Source of the DNA: Micavibrio sp. UBA1672
GTDB lineage: Bacteria; Pseudomonadota; Alphaproteobacteria; Micavibrionales; Micavibrionaceae
Assembly: GCA_002320665.1 (NCBI GenBank)
Contig: DCKO01000100.1
Location: 1 to 46,357, forward strand
Direction: 5' to 3'
DNA length: 46,357 bases
The position numbers were made by a program, and so were the translations under genes. The notes beneath the pieces are model-generated. The model had not been told where the DNA came from. It was given only the letters and a program-made list of their open reading frames with translations, and ran no database searches. This document shows, in pieces, positions 9,094-17,511 of this stretch (positions are counted from its first letter, which is position 1; the number at the start of each line of letters is the position of its first letter).

Positions 9094-9612
9094 ATGTTTG
9101 GTTTATGCAAAAAATTATATAAAAGAAAAGAGGGCTCGACAGCAATTGAGTTTGCAATGCTTGCTGTTCCTTACGTGATGCTTTCTCTTGGTATTATAGA
9201 ATTATCACTGATGTACACATCGGCCAGTTTATTGGAAGGTGCAACAGACTCCGCTGCCCGTTTGGTAAGAACGGGTCAGTTGCAGCAAGCAGACGGAGGA
9301 GAAGCCATGTTCCGTGATGCGCTATGCAATTACGCAACCGTTTTGGTAAATTGTGAAGATATCGTCGTCGAGGTTATTCCCCTTGCCAGCTACAACGATT
9401 TTTCAGGGCCGGTTTATAATGCGGATGGAGAAATGGTATCCCAAGGATTTGATGCAGGCGGATCAAATGATCGTATGCTAATTCGTACATCATACCGTTT
9501 CGAGATGATGACACCGCTAGTGGGGCCGCTTTTAAACGGTGAAGATGGCGCCACAACATTTATTTCAACAATTGTTTTACAAACAGAACCATATGAGTTT
9601 CAAGGTGCTTAA
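9094..9612 (+). CDS. tadE: TadE-like minor pilin / pilus assembly protein
   Basis: A 172-residue protein with the TadE signature: a short basic leader, then GSTAIEFAMLAVPYVM at residues 14-29, a pseudopilin-like sequence normally cut by the prepilin peptidase, with Glu at position 5 of the mature form and a hydrophobic helix behind it. The rest is a periplasmic domain with two Cys. The start is set by GGGAAG (9081-9086) seven bases before the ATG; a GTG at 9079 is also in frame. Its end overlaps the next gene by 20 bases. Confidence 0.85.
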   Translation: MFGLCKKLYKRKEGSTAIEFAMLAVPYVMLSLGIIELSLMYTSASLLEGATDSAARLVRTGQLQQADGGEAMFRDALCNYATVLVNCEDIVVEVIPLASYNDFSGPVYNADGEMVSQGFDAGGSNDRMLIRTSYRFEMMTPLVGPLLNGEDGATTFISTIVLQTEPYEFQGA

Positions 9613-10141
9613 AAGTTATTTTTACAGTCTTATAAAACGATGGATGTGTGAGCGGGAGGCTCTTGCAGCTACCGAAGCAGCTATGATTTTTCCAATTATG
9701 CTGGCTATATTTGTCGGTGTTTTTGATGTTGGTAACGGTATTCTAGCCAATCAGAAGACAGTCAGAGCTTCGCAGGTTGTCGCAGATTTAATCGCACGTA
9801 ATAATGTTGTTTCTGATAATGACGTTGCCGAGGCTATTGAGGCCGGAAGGCTTGCTTTCGAGCCAATGAATTCAAGTGCGTATGGTGTTGATGTTATCAG
9901 TATGCGTTTCGATGAAATGGGCGTGCCGGAAATCGTCTGGCGCGAAACAGTCAATATGACTCCTATTGCCGACCCAATAGGATCTGTTGCTATGCTTCAA
10001 ACCCCAAATGAAGGTGTTGTGATGGTTGCTGTGGAATTTGAATATGAGCCGATTTTTGCGCGGCATATAATTAGCACATTCGACATGCAGGAAATTGCAT
10101 TTAGCCGCGGTAGAAGGTCTCCGGTTGTGAGTAGAGAATAA
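9593..10141 (+). CDS. Second TadE/TadG-like minor pilin
   Basis: A 182-residue protein with the same build as its neighbour: a basic leader, then ALAATEAAMIFPIMLAIFVGVFDVGN, a prepilin-like helix with the conserved Glu, and a periplasmic domain. The ATG at 9593 lies inside the upstream gene (20-base overlap), suggesting translational coupling. It is likely a minor component of the Flp pilus or its cell-envelope anchor. It could be called TadF in other nomenclatures; the family boundary cannot be settled by eye. Confidence 0.75.
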   Translation: MSFKVLKSYFYSLIKRWMCEREALAATEAAMIFPIMLAIFVGVFDVGNGILANQKTVRASQVVADLIARNNVVSDNDVAEAIEAGRLAFEPMNSSAYGVDVISMRFDEMGVPEIVWRETVNMTPIADPIGSVAMLQTPNEGVVMVAVEFEYEPIFARHIISTFDMQEIAFSRGRRSPVVSRE

Positions 10142-10169
10142 TAAAGTTTTTTAATAAAGGTGGTGTGTT

Positions 10170-11570
10170 ATGTTTATTATCGAAAAAACAAAAAATCTAA
10201 TAAGAACGTTTGTTCGGGATAAAACGGCGACTATAGCAATTATGTTCGGCATTATGGCACCGGTCCTGATCGGCGTTGCGGGTATGTCTTTGGACTATTC
10301 ACAAGCCTATCTGGTTAAACAAAGATTAGCGCAGGCCCTTGATGCCGCGGCTCTGGCCGGAGCAGCGGCTTCGACAGAGGAGGCGGAGATCGAGCAGAGG
10401 GTTTTGGATTTCTTTCATGCAAACTACCCACCTGAAAAGCTAGGCATAGAATATACGCCTAGCGTACAAGTCGTTGGAGACGAGGTTCGTGTGGGTGGTT
10501 CAGCCCGCTATGAAACCACGTTCTTACGTGTTATCGGCGTTGATTTCATTGATGTGAGTGCAGAAACCACAGTTGTACGCGAAGTGCAAGGGATCGAGGT
10601 TGTTCTTGTGATGGATAATACGGGATCAATGTCTACCAATAATAATATTGGTGCTCTGCGTAACGCAGCCTCTAACTTTGTGTATATTATGTATGGTATT
10701 GATCCTGATGATGGGGCTCTGGCTGATCCGTCATCTTTGGATGATATGGCGACACGTGACCGTGACTACATTAAAATAGGCTTGGTGCCTTATAGTACTT
10801 CGGTCAATGTTGGGCCATATGGGTTAGGTGAAGATCGCAATGGAGATTACTACGGCGAAGCTTTCGTTAATAATCCGCATGATTTGAGCTATACGGATTA
10901 TTACAATACATCAACAAACTGGTTTGGCTGTGTCCTTGCGCATGATTATCCAGCAGATACAACAGATCACGAAGGCCCATGGGATATGTACCGTTACTGT
11001 CGTGATGAAGATGACACGCCTATATGTGATTTGGATTACTATGGTAATCCAAAAAGAAAGCCAAATTACATTTGCCCAAGAACGCCTATTTTACCGCTGT
11101 CTACTAGCCCGACCGAGCAGAAGAATGTTATCGATACAATGGTCGCGAGTGGTCATACCTATGGTAATTACGGCATGGTCTGGGGCTACCGTGTAATTTC
11201 ACCAAGTCTGCCTTTTGATGAAGGTGTGGAATGGGAAAACCAGTATTGGAGAAAAGCTATTGTTATGATGACTGATGGTCAGAATACAATGCATAATAAA
11301 TATAGCACCTATGGCCCGACAGCTGATCATAATCTGGGGCCAGGTGATTTGAATAATCGATTTATTGATGTGTGTGATAATTTGAAAGAGGATGGTGTTA
11401 TAATCTATACAGTAACATTCTACTCAAATGTTCCACAAAGCACAAAAGATTTTTATGAAGAATGTGCAACGTCTTCTGATTATTATCATGATGCGCCGGA
11501 TCAGGAAGACTTGATTGATGTGTTTGAAACAATTAGCCGTGAATTAAGTAACTTGCATATTAAAGGCTAA
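10170..11570 (+). CDS. tadG: TadG-like pilus protein with von Willebrand factor A domain
   Basis: A 466-residue membrane-anchored protein. Residues 19-45 (TATIAIMFGIMAPVLIGVAG) are the hydrophobic TadE/G-type N-terminal helix, followed by QRLAQALDAAALAGA. A VWA domain starts with a MIDAS-like VVLVMDNTGSMS (Asp149, Ser153, Ser155) and includes MMTDGQNT near residue 367. The middle of the VWA domain has a Cys-containing insert rich in Tyr and Asp. TadG proteins are thought to anchor or organise the pilus in the envelope. A clear terminator follows, ending this three-gene unit. Confidence 0.87.
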   Translation: MFIIEKTKNLIRTFVRDKTATIAIMFGIMAPVLIGVAGMSLDYSQAYLVKQRLAQALDAAALAGAAASTEEAEIEQRVLDFFHANYPPEKLGIEYTPSVQVVGDEVRVGGSARYETTFLRVIGVDFIDVSAETTVVREVQGIEVVLVMDNTGSMSTNNNIGALRNAASNFVYIMYGIDPDDGALADPSSLDDMATRDRDYIKIGLVPYSTSVNVGPYGLGEDRNGDYYGEAFVNNPHDLSYTDYYNTSTNWFGCVLAHDYPADTTDHEGPWDMYRYCRDEDDTPICDLDYYGNPKRKPNYICPRTPILPLSTSPTEQKNVIDTMVASGHTYGNYGMVWGYRVISPSLPFDEGVEWENQYWRKAIVMMTDGQNTMHNKYSTYGPTADHNLGPGDLNNRFIDVCDNLKEDGVIIYTVTFYSNVPQSTKDFYEECATSSDYYHDAPDQEDLIDVFETISRELSNLHIKG

Positions 11571-11589
11571 TATTTCTAGATCTCGAAGT

Positions 11590-11631
11590 AAAACCCGCCT
11601 TTACTTAATGTAAGAAGTAAAGGCGGGTTTT
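11590..11631 (+). terminator. Strong intrinsic terminator after tadG
   Basis: A perfect 17-bp stem (11590-11606 with 11615-11631) encloses an 8-base loop and ends in a T-run. It isolates the tadE/tadG unit from the pilin gene. Confidence 0.9.
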
Positions 11632-11657
11632 ATCTTAAGCTTTTCAAATAATAAAAT

Positions 11658-11677
11658 TTATATAAAATTTTATATAA
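11658..11677. repeat. 20-bp AT-only perfect palindrome upstream of flp
   Basis: The 20 bases from 11658 to 11677 are a perfect palindrome made only of A and T (core ATAAAATTTTAT), about 157 bases before the pilin start. It could be an operator or bend site, but AT-rich DNA makes such palindromes by chance more often. Confidence 0.35.
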
Positions 11678-11716
11678 GTAAATAAACAGTATAAATATTT
11701 CGATTTACTGCATATT

Positions 11717-11731
11717 TTAAACTTTTATTAA
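11717..11731. promoter_or_regulatory. CtrA-type box in the Flp pilin promoter region
   Basis: A perfect TTAA-N7-TTAA: TTAA at 11717-11720, seven bases, TTAA at 11728-11731. This is the consensus bound by the alphaproteobacterial cell-cycle regulator CtrA. It lies about 100 bases before the pilin ATG, with TATA-rich sequence 17-25 bases downstream that could serve as a -10. CtrA control of pilA is known in Caulobacter; here it is an inference from the match and its position. Confidence 0.55.
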
Positions 11732-11833
11732 GCAAAGAACGCTATTCTATATATATCGGTTAGGTACTTCAATGAGAGTTGAGGTCAGGGTTAAACCGGA
11801 GCGAAGATAAATCAATTCTTAAAGGAGATAGAA

Positions 11834-12004
11834 ATGTTAGATTTGATTAAAGCATATGTAAAACAAGAAGACGGTGCAACAGCTATCGAATATGGTTTGA
11901 TTGCTGCTGGTATCTCAATTGCTATTGCTGCAACAGTATTCCTTGTTGGTGGCGATATTGACGGATTGTTCCAGCAAGTACAGGCTGCTCTAGCCGGGGG
12001 TTAA
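11834..12004 (+). CDS. flp: Flp/PilA-type major pilin
   Basis: A 56-residue prepilin: short leader MLDLIKAYVKQEDG, then ATAIEYGLIAAGISIAIAAT, the Flp motif with processing expected after Gly14 and the key Glu-Tyr pair at mature positions 5-6. It ends in a short tail DIDGLFQQVQAALAGG. It is the major subunit of the adhesive Flp pilus exported by the surrounding Tad machine. AAAGGAG (11821-11827) precedes the ATG by six bases. It has its own long AT-rich leader with a CtrA box and is followed by a terminator, so it can be expressed far above the machinery genes. Confidence 0.95.
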   Translation: MLDLIKAYVKQEDGATAIEYGLIAAGISIAIAATVFLVGGDIDGLFQQVQAALAGG

Positions 12005-12034
12005 TAGTTACCCTTCTTCTAAGAATATCAGGAG

Positions 12035-12059
12035 GCCCGCTTATACGAGCGGGCTTTTT
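12035..12059 (+). terminator. Intrinsic terminator after flp
   Basis: The stem GCCCGCT (12035-12041) with AGCGGGC (12048-12054), loop TATACG, is followed by five T. It lies only 27 bases before the prepilin peptidase gene, so partial read-through probably sets the ratio of pilin to machinery. Confidence 0.88.
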
Positions 12060-12085
12060 GTTTCCTTCAGGAGACTCGGAAAAAA

Positions 12086-12721
12086 ATGCCGAATCTGTTG
12101 TGGGGCAGGTCAAGTTTTTCTATCGATTTATCCACAGAAATGGTTTATATTGTTATTGTCATGATCGTTCTGATTATTTTTCTGATGTGTATTTTTGTAA
12201 GTTTAGGAGTTGGCGTGCTAGCAGCAATGTCCGATATAAAAACCATGACTATCCCCAATGCCTATAGCGCATATATGGGCGTAAGCTTTGCTGTGGCTTA
12301 TTCAGCCGTGACATTCTCTGGTGCTGAAAGCGTGTTTTCGTCACTGGGATCTCACTTATTATCTGCGGGTCTAATGTTTCTGTTTACCTTTGCTTTGTTT
12401 GGTTTAGGCATGATTGGAGCTGCGGATTCAAAATTCGGAACGGTCTGCGCTTTGTGGTTCAGCGCAAAAGATTTACCGGTCTATATTTTTTATATGGCGG
12501 TCATGGGCGGTGTTCTAGGTATCGCTTCATTAGTGCTACAGCGACGCAAACCCTTTGCAGAGCCTGCTGAAGGGAGTTGGGTAGCGCAAGTCCAAGGTGG
12601 TGCCAGCAAGGTTCCTTACGGCGTAGCAATATCGTTTGGCATGGGAATTGCTTTTATGATTTTGGGCTATTTTAGTCCCTCTGTTTTGTCATCTTTTTTA
12701 CCGGCTACGGGGGAGGCGTAG
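12086..12721 (+). CDS. cpaA: Prepilin peptidase CpaA/TadV (A24 family)
   Basis: A 211-residue inner-membrane aspartic peptidase that cuts the leader from Flp and the TadE-like proteins. About five or six hydrophobic segments are seen. The two catalytic Asp candidates are in AAMSDIKTMTIPN (family pattern D-x-K-x-x-x-I-P-N) and in GMIGAADSKFG, the position of the GxGD motif, which here reads AAD rather than GGD. The start at 12086 gives an N-terminal extension; ATG 12137 (MVYIVIVMIV) is a possible alternative. Confidence 0.88.
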   Translation: MPNLLWGRSSFSIDLSTEMVYIVIVMIVLIIFLMCIFVSLGVGVLAAMSDIKTMTIPNAYSAYMGVSFAVAYSAVTFSGAESVFSSLGSHLLSAGLMFLFTFALFGLGMIGAADSKFGTVCALWFSAKDLPVYIFYMAVMGGVLGIASLVLQRRKPFAEPAEGSWVAQVQGGASKVPYGVAISFGMGIAFMILGYFSPSVLSSFLPATGEA

Positions 12722-12868
12722 GCTTTATAAATTATTAAGAAAACAACGATACCATATAATTAGAATAATGGGTGGTTTTCATAATTTTGGGTTTATAAAA
12801 CAGTCAATTTCTTTTCTGAGTATCCATAATTTATCTATTTGCAGTCCTTATAAAAGGGTCATAAGAAA

Positions 12869-13795
12869 ATGAATAAAAATATTTTAATTGTGCTTGGTGG
12901 CGCTGTTCTGGCAGCTGTTCTGGTTGCTGTGCTGATACAGGTTACAGTTGGTGGGAAAACGAACACAGCGCCTTCTGAGGGGGCTGTAAAGATACTTGTG
13001 GCCGCAAGAGATCTGAAATCAACTGTGGAAACAAAAGATGGTGATTTCAAGTGGCAAGACTGGCCCGAAGATCAGTTGTTCCGCGGTGCTATTTTGCAAG
13101 ATGACGAAGAGCAAAGCGCTGATGAAGTGCTTGATGGTCGTTTCGCACGTGATATTAATTCTGGCGAGCCGGTAAAACGCGATGCGATGCTAAAGGCCAA
13201 AACAGGTAACTTCGTAGCAGCCAGCCTAGGAGTAGGCGAGCGCGCAATCTCCATTAAGGTTAATCCTGAGAGTATGGTTGCAGGTTTTATCGGCCCGGGC
13301 AGTTACGTCGATGTAATTTTGACATATCAGGAAAAAATCAAAGCTGATAAGAATGACGATCCATTAATCAAGAAGATGATTGAGCTAAATATCGAAAAGC
13401 TTGCAACAGAAACAATTTTACAAAATGTTCGTGTTCTAGCTATTGACCAAACGGTAGAGCGTGACTTTGATGACGAAGTCGAGGTTGGTAAAACTGTTAC
13501 TTTGGCAGTGCCCATTCGTGATGCCGAGAAGATAGCGCTGGCGGATAAGATGGGATCAATCGTTCTGGCAATGCGCGCTGTCGGTGATGAAACAATCGTC
13601 AATCAAGATGACGTGCCAGTTATTACGGATGTGCGTTTGACAAATATCCGTGATGAAATTCAACAAGAATACTTGCGTATCTTGGGCCTTAAAAAGGGTA
13701 ATAAGAAGGAAAGTTCTTCTATGCCTGTAATGGGAAGCGACTCAGGAGGTCTAAAGATTATCAGCGGAACTTCGGTGCGTGATGCAAGTTTTTAA
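12869..13795 (+). CDS. cpaB: Flp pilus assembly protein CpaB/RcpC
   Basis: A 308-residue envelope protein. Residues 4-28 form an N-terminal membrane anchor; then comes an SAF-like region (ILVAARDLKSTVETKDGDFKWQDWP, GRFARDINSGEPVKRDAML), followed by the RcpC core GVGERAISIKVNPESMVAGFIGPGSYVDVIL. It is thought to work with the secretin in the periplasm. It lies 147 bases after cpaA and about 90 bases before the secretin gene. Confidence 0.92.
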   Translation: MNKNILIVLGGAVLAAVLVAVLIQVTVGGKTNTAPSEGAVKILVAARDLKSTVETKDGDFKWQDWPEDQLFRGAILQDDEEQSADEVLDGRFARDINSGEPVKRDAMLKAKTGNFVAASLGVGERAISIKVNPESMVAGFIGPGSYVDVILTYQEKIKADKNDDPLIKKMIELNIEKLATETILQNVRVLAIDQTVERDFDDEVEVGKTVTLAVPIRDAEKIALADKMGSIVLAMRAVGDETIVNQDDVPVITDVRLTNIRDEIQQEYLRILGLKKGNKKESSSMPVMGSDSGGLKIISGTSVRDASF

Positions 13796-13888
13796 TGCCT
13801 GTGTTTTCTAAAAGCGCTCAAGTGAAAAGGGCGTCTATTACTCGAGTCAGTTTTTTTAAGTGAAGTAACAATATTGAAAGATGGAACC

Positions 13889-15385
13889 ATGATTATGGGT
13901 TTTAACAAAAGAATTTTAAATATTGCGTTTTTGAGCGTTATGTTAGGCGGTACAAGCCTTGTTTGCGGTTATGTTCCGGATGCGCTTGCTGCTAAGGGTG
14001 ATCTGGTATCATTAAGGGCAACGCATAAAACGCTGGCGCCACTCAAGATTACATTGGGCAAAGCAGATATTGTGAAGCTATCCGGAAATGTATCCGATGT
14101 TTTGGTTGCAGATCCTGACATCATAGATGTTCAGGCCGTACAATCGGATAAGCTTTATATTGTCGGATTGAATATAGGTGATACAAATATTATTGTTCTG
14201 GATTCTGCCGGTGATGTTCTAAAACGTATCGATATCCATGTGACATATGATATTCAGGCCATCCAGAGTATGTTGGAAAGACTATTTCCCAATGAAGGTG
14301 TAAAAGTCGATTCTATCAACGGGCAAATATTATTGACTGGAACCGTTTCGAATCCTGAAACCGCATCGAAGATCTCTAATATTGTTGGTCACTATGTCAG
14401 TGAACTGCAAGGTTTCAATGATAAAACGATTGATTATATGATTTCCAATTTGATGGAAGTTCGTGGTGAGCAGCAAGTTATGCTTCAAGTAAAAATAGTG
14501 GAGGCGAAGCGTAGCGTATTGAAAGAGCTCGGTCTTGAAACTGCTATTAATGATCCCAATGAAGGTGCTGTCGCGACTATATTTGGCAATACGCCACCTT
14601 CCAGCACTATCAATAATGGTAATGCATTATCTGTGGCTGGCGGCGCAGGTCTTACACTAAATGAGGATGCAATTGGTGTTGGTGGCTTATTGTTAAATAC
14701 AGAACGAAGCCCATTTGGAACAATTGGATTATTCCTTGAGGCTTTGGAAGAAGAAAACCTTGTGAATGTATTGGCTGAACCTAATCTAACAGCCGTTTCC
14801 GGTCAACAAGCAGGTTTCTTGGCTGGCGGTGAATTCCCTGTTCCAACAGGCCGTGACCAGTTTGGAAATATTACAATCGAATTTCGTGAATTTGGTGTAT
14901 CACTCAATTTTAGACCGGTTGTGTTGTCTGAAAAACGCATTAATCTTCAAATGAACACAGAAGTGTCATCACTAGACAATACAAATGCTGTTGTATTGGC
15001 TGATTTGACGGTTCCAGGTTTGGATATTCGCCGCGCAGAAACAACCGTAGAATTGCCTAGTGGTGGTAGTTTGATGATTGCAGGCTTGCTTCAGTCAGAA
15101 GCTACTGAAGGGTTAAGAGGCCTGCCTGGTATCAAGGATACACCGGTATTGGGCGATCTTATGTCTTCCGATAGTTTCCGACGTGACGAGACAGAGCTTG
15201 TTGTTATTGTTACAGGCTATCTTGTTGAGTCTTATGCAGATGATGAAGTCGCAGAAAAAGACAAAAAGAAAGAAAATAAGAAAATGGCCGAGATATTCGC
15301 GGTTAATATCCGCAGAATGTTCGGAGATACTGATGAAGAATTATTTGCGGCATCTTCTGGACCATATGGATATTTGCTGGACTAG
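13889..15385 (+). CDS. cpaC: Type II/IV secretion system secretin CpaC/RcpA
   Basis: The outer-membrane channel of the Tad pilus, 498 residues. It has a signal peptide (about 1-35, ending DALAAKG), then an N-terminal pilus domain (LGKADIVKLSGNVSDVLVADPDIIDVQAV) that likely binds the assembly, a BON-like stretch (SMLERLFPNEGVKVDSINGQILLTGTV), and the secretin domain from about residue 225, with LVNVLAEPNLTAVSGQQAGFLAGGEFPVP and the closing VPGLDIRRAETTVELPSGGSLMIAGLL. The start is uncertain by a few codons (TTG 13874, ATG 13889, ATG 13895). Confidence 0.94.
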   Translation: MIMGFNKRILNIAFLSVMLGGTSLVCGYVPDALAAKGDLVSLRATHKTLAPLKITLGKADIVKLSGNVSDVLVADPDIIDVQAVQSDKLYIVGLNIGDTNIIVLDSAGDVLKRIDIHVTYDIQAIQSMLERLFPNEGVKVDSINGQILLTGTVSNPETASKISNIVGHYVSELQGFNDKTIDYMISNLMEVRGEQQVMLQVKIVEAKRSVLKELGLETAINDPNEGAVATIFGNTPPSSTINNGNALSVAGGAGLTLNEDAIGVGGLLLNTERSPFGTIGLFLEALEEENLVNVLAEPNLTAVSGQQAGFLAGGEFPVPTGRDQFGNITIEFREFGVSLNFRPVVLSEKRINLQMNTEVSSLDNTNAVVLADLTVPGLDIRRAETTVELPSGGSLMIAGLLQSEATEGLRGLPGIKDTPVLGDLMSSDSFRRDETELVVIVTGYLVESYADDEVAEKDKKKENKKMAEIFAVNIRRMFGDTDEELFAASSGPYGYLLD

Positions 15386-15412
15386 GAAAAGATATTACTA
15401 AGGGGCACTATG

Positions 15413-16078
15413 ATGAAATTATTTAAGTTTTCTTCCAAGAAATATAAATTTGCCTTAAGCCTGTCCGTGCTGGCTTTGATTGGTTTGAGTGGATGTAATC
15501 TGCATGAGCCGGGCACAATCACAGAAAACAAAATACGTCTGCAAGAGGGCGTATATCACGAGGAAATGCTAACAGCCGAAGTCTCGGAAGATTATTTGGC
15601 TTATATAGCTCGCCATCATGCAAAATATGGTGTTTCTGATATGGATGTGATTGTTACCTACGATCCAAAATCTTATCGTAATACGGCAATGAAAGCCTCT
15701 GAGAAAGCCTCTGACTTTGCTTCTAGCCTCAGGGACTACGGTGTAGGTAGCATGAGTCCAAGAATTCTACCTGTAAATGCGCAAGGCGATAATTCACAAT
15801 TCATGGTGTCTTATGAATACATGACGGCACATAAACCCGATGGCTGTAATTCTATGCCGGGATTGGAAAATCGTGATGTTAGCCAAGACCCTGACTACAA
15901 AATGGGATGTTCGGTTAAAATGATGATAGCCAAACAAATTGCACGTCCCAAAGATCTTATGGGGCAGAAAAATACAGATCCTAAAACAGAGGGGCGCTCG
16001 GCTAGTAACATAGTTGATGCGTATCGTTCAGGTGTTCGCAATGAACCACTTGATGGGTATCAAGCATCCGCTGAATAA
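15413..16078 (+). CDS. cpaD: Pilus assembly lipoprotein CpaD
   Basis: A 221-residue lipoprotein with signal peptide and lipobox LSGC, followed by HEPGTITENKIRLQEGVYHEEM. It matches the CpaD pattern, with later Cys-containing segments PDGCNSMPGLENRD and DYKMGCSVKMMIAKQIARPKDLM, the last being characteristic. It probably helps the secretin insert or is a periplasmic partner. AAGGGG (15400-15405) is seven bases before ATG 15413; an ATG three bases upstream is too close. Confidence 0.88.
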   Translation: MKLFKFSSKKYKFALSLSVLALIGLSGCNLHEPGTITENKIRLQEGVYHEEMLTAEVSEDYLAYIARHHAKYGVSDMDVIVTYDPKSYRNTAMKASEKASDFASSLRDYGVGSMSPRILPVNAQGDNSQFMVSYEYMTAHKPDGCNSMPGLENRDVSQDPDYKMGCSVKMMIAKQIARPKDLMGQKNTDPKTEGRSASNIVDAYRSGVRNEPLDGYQASAE

Positions 16079-16190
16079 TAGTGTTCGAGTATTCTAAATA
16101 TTAGGACATTTTTAAGGCTTGAATGATAGGCTTTGCGTATAATTTGGGGGCATCCCGTCCACAAAATCAATTGGGAATGAATATAATACA

Positions 16191-17441
16191 ATGAGTGAAA
16201 CAGAGCCGCAATCAACTGATATTTTGCTTCCGGGTGCGTCAGTCACTGTTTTTTCAAAAGACGAAGACACTCTGAAATCTGCTGAAACTCTGAAAGAAGA
16301 TTGGCGTTACTCGCGCGTGGATGTTGCTTGCCACGAGGGTGATGTTGACGCCGCAATAGAATATTATCGAAGCGCCGGAACATCTCCGGAACTCATTATA
16401 ATTCAAACAGAGGATGTCGGTGATAGCTTTATCGAAAAACTAGGCGAATTATCTGAATTCTGTGATGAGAATACCTCCGCCATAATAATTGGTCCGGTTA
16501 ATGATGTTTATCTTTATCGCCAGCTTATCGAGATGGGCGTAAGTGATTATCTGGTTAAACCGATTAAACCTGATGTCATGTCCGAAGTTGTCGCTAAAAC
16601 CCTTATAAATAAATTAGGGGTTAGTGGTAGCGTACTAATTGCTTTTCTGGGCGCTAAAGGTGGTGTGGGTACATCCTCACTGGCTCAATTAGGCGCATGG
16701 GCGGCAACTGAAAAGCTTGGCCAAAAGACAATTATTCTGGACGCAGCAGGTGGCGCATCTTCACTCGGCGTAGGGCTTGGTTTTGATCCTGCCACAAGTC
16801 TCAGTGAATTGGCGCGCACAGTTGAAAGTAACAATGAGGAAACCTTTAATCGTATTTTACATCACGCAAGTGAAAAGTTAACGGCTATAGCCGGAGGGAG
16901 TGATGCTAACCTTGATGCAAGTATTACGGCAGAGCAATTTGAATCTATTCTTGATGCCTTAATGGTTAAGTTTCCAGTTGTGATAGTTGACTTATCTGAG
17001 GCTGAGGCAACCTTAAAGCGTCGTGTGATTTCGCGTGCGAAGCAAACAATTCTTGTAACGACGCCAACAATTACTTCTCTACGACTTTCACGCAGTTTAA
17101 TCAAGGAAATATCCGAAGTAAGAGGTGGAGATAAAGACTCTATTTCACTCGTCGTCAACATGCAAAATTTATCAAAGGTCAATGAAGTATCTTCCAGTGA
17201 TATTGAAGATGCTCTGGAGTTTAGTGTTTCTGCGCATATTCCATTTTTACCTAGTGTCTTTCTTAAAAATGAGAGTGAAACCAAAGGGATTTTATCTGAT
17301 AAAGAGGGTGTTTCCATGATTGAAGCTCAAATTAACCCTCTGATTTCCAAATTTTTATCTGCAAATGATGAAATAAACGAAAATTCTGGAAAAAATTCTG
17401 GAATTATTGGGGGTTTTTTAACCAAATTCACGTCAAAATAG
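16191..17441 (+). CDS. cpaE: CpaE/TadZ pilus localisation ATPase
   Basis: A 416-residue two-domain protein. Residues 14-130 are receiver-like (ending DYLVKPIKPDVM), but the phospho-acceptor position reads LIIIQTED, so it is an atypical receiver. Residues 145-390 are a MinD/ParA-type ATPase with a deviant Walker A LGAKGGVGTSS, lacking the usual second Lys; this is a common TadZ feature. CpaE/TadZ places the Tad machine at a cell pole. It lies between cpaD and cpaF, as expected. Confidence 0.93.
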   Translation: MSETEPQSTDILLPGASVTVFSKDEDTLKSAETLKEDWRYSRVDVACHEGDVDAAIEYYRSAGTSPELIIIQTEDVGDSFIEKLGELSEFCDENTSAIIIGPVNDVYLYRQLIEMGVSDYLVKPIKPDVMSEVVAKTLINKLGVSGSVLIAFLGAKGGVGTSSLAQLGAWAATEKLGQKTIILDAAGGASSLGVGLGFDPATSLSELARTVESNNEETFNRILHHASEKLTAIAGGSDANLDASITAEQFESILDALMVKFPVVIVDLSEAEATLKRRVISRAKQTILVTTPTITSLRLSRSLIKEISEVRGGDKDSISLVVNMQNLSKVNEVSSSDIEDALEFSVSAHIPFLPSVFLKNESETKGILSDKEGVSMIEAQINPLISKFLSANDEINENSGKNSGIIGGFLTKFTSK

Positions 17442-17511
17442 GTCTGGATAATAAAAAAGTAATCCAATTCTTTGCGTTCTTTTACTTTTAAAATTCAGGG
17501 CCTAGAAATAA

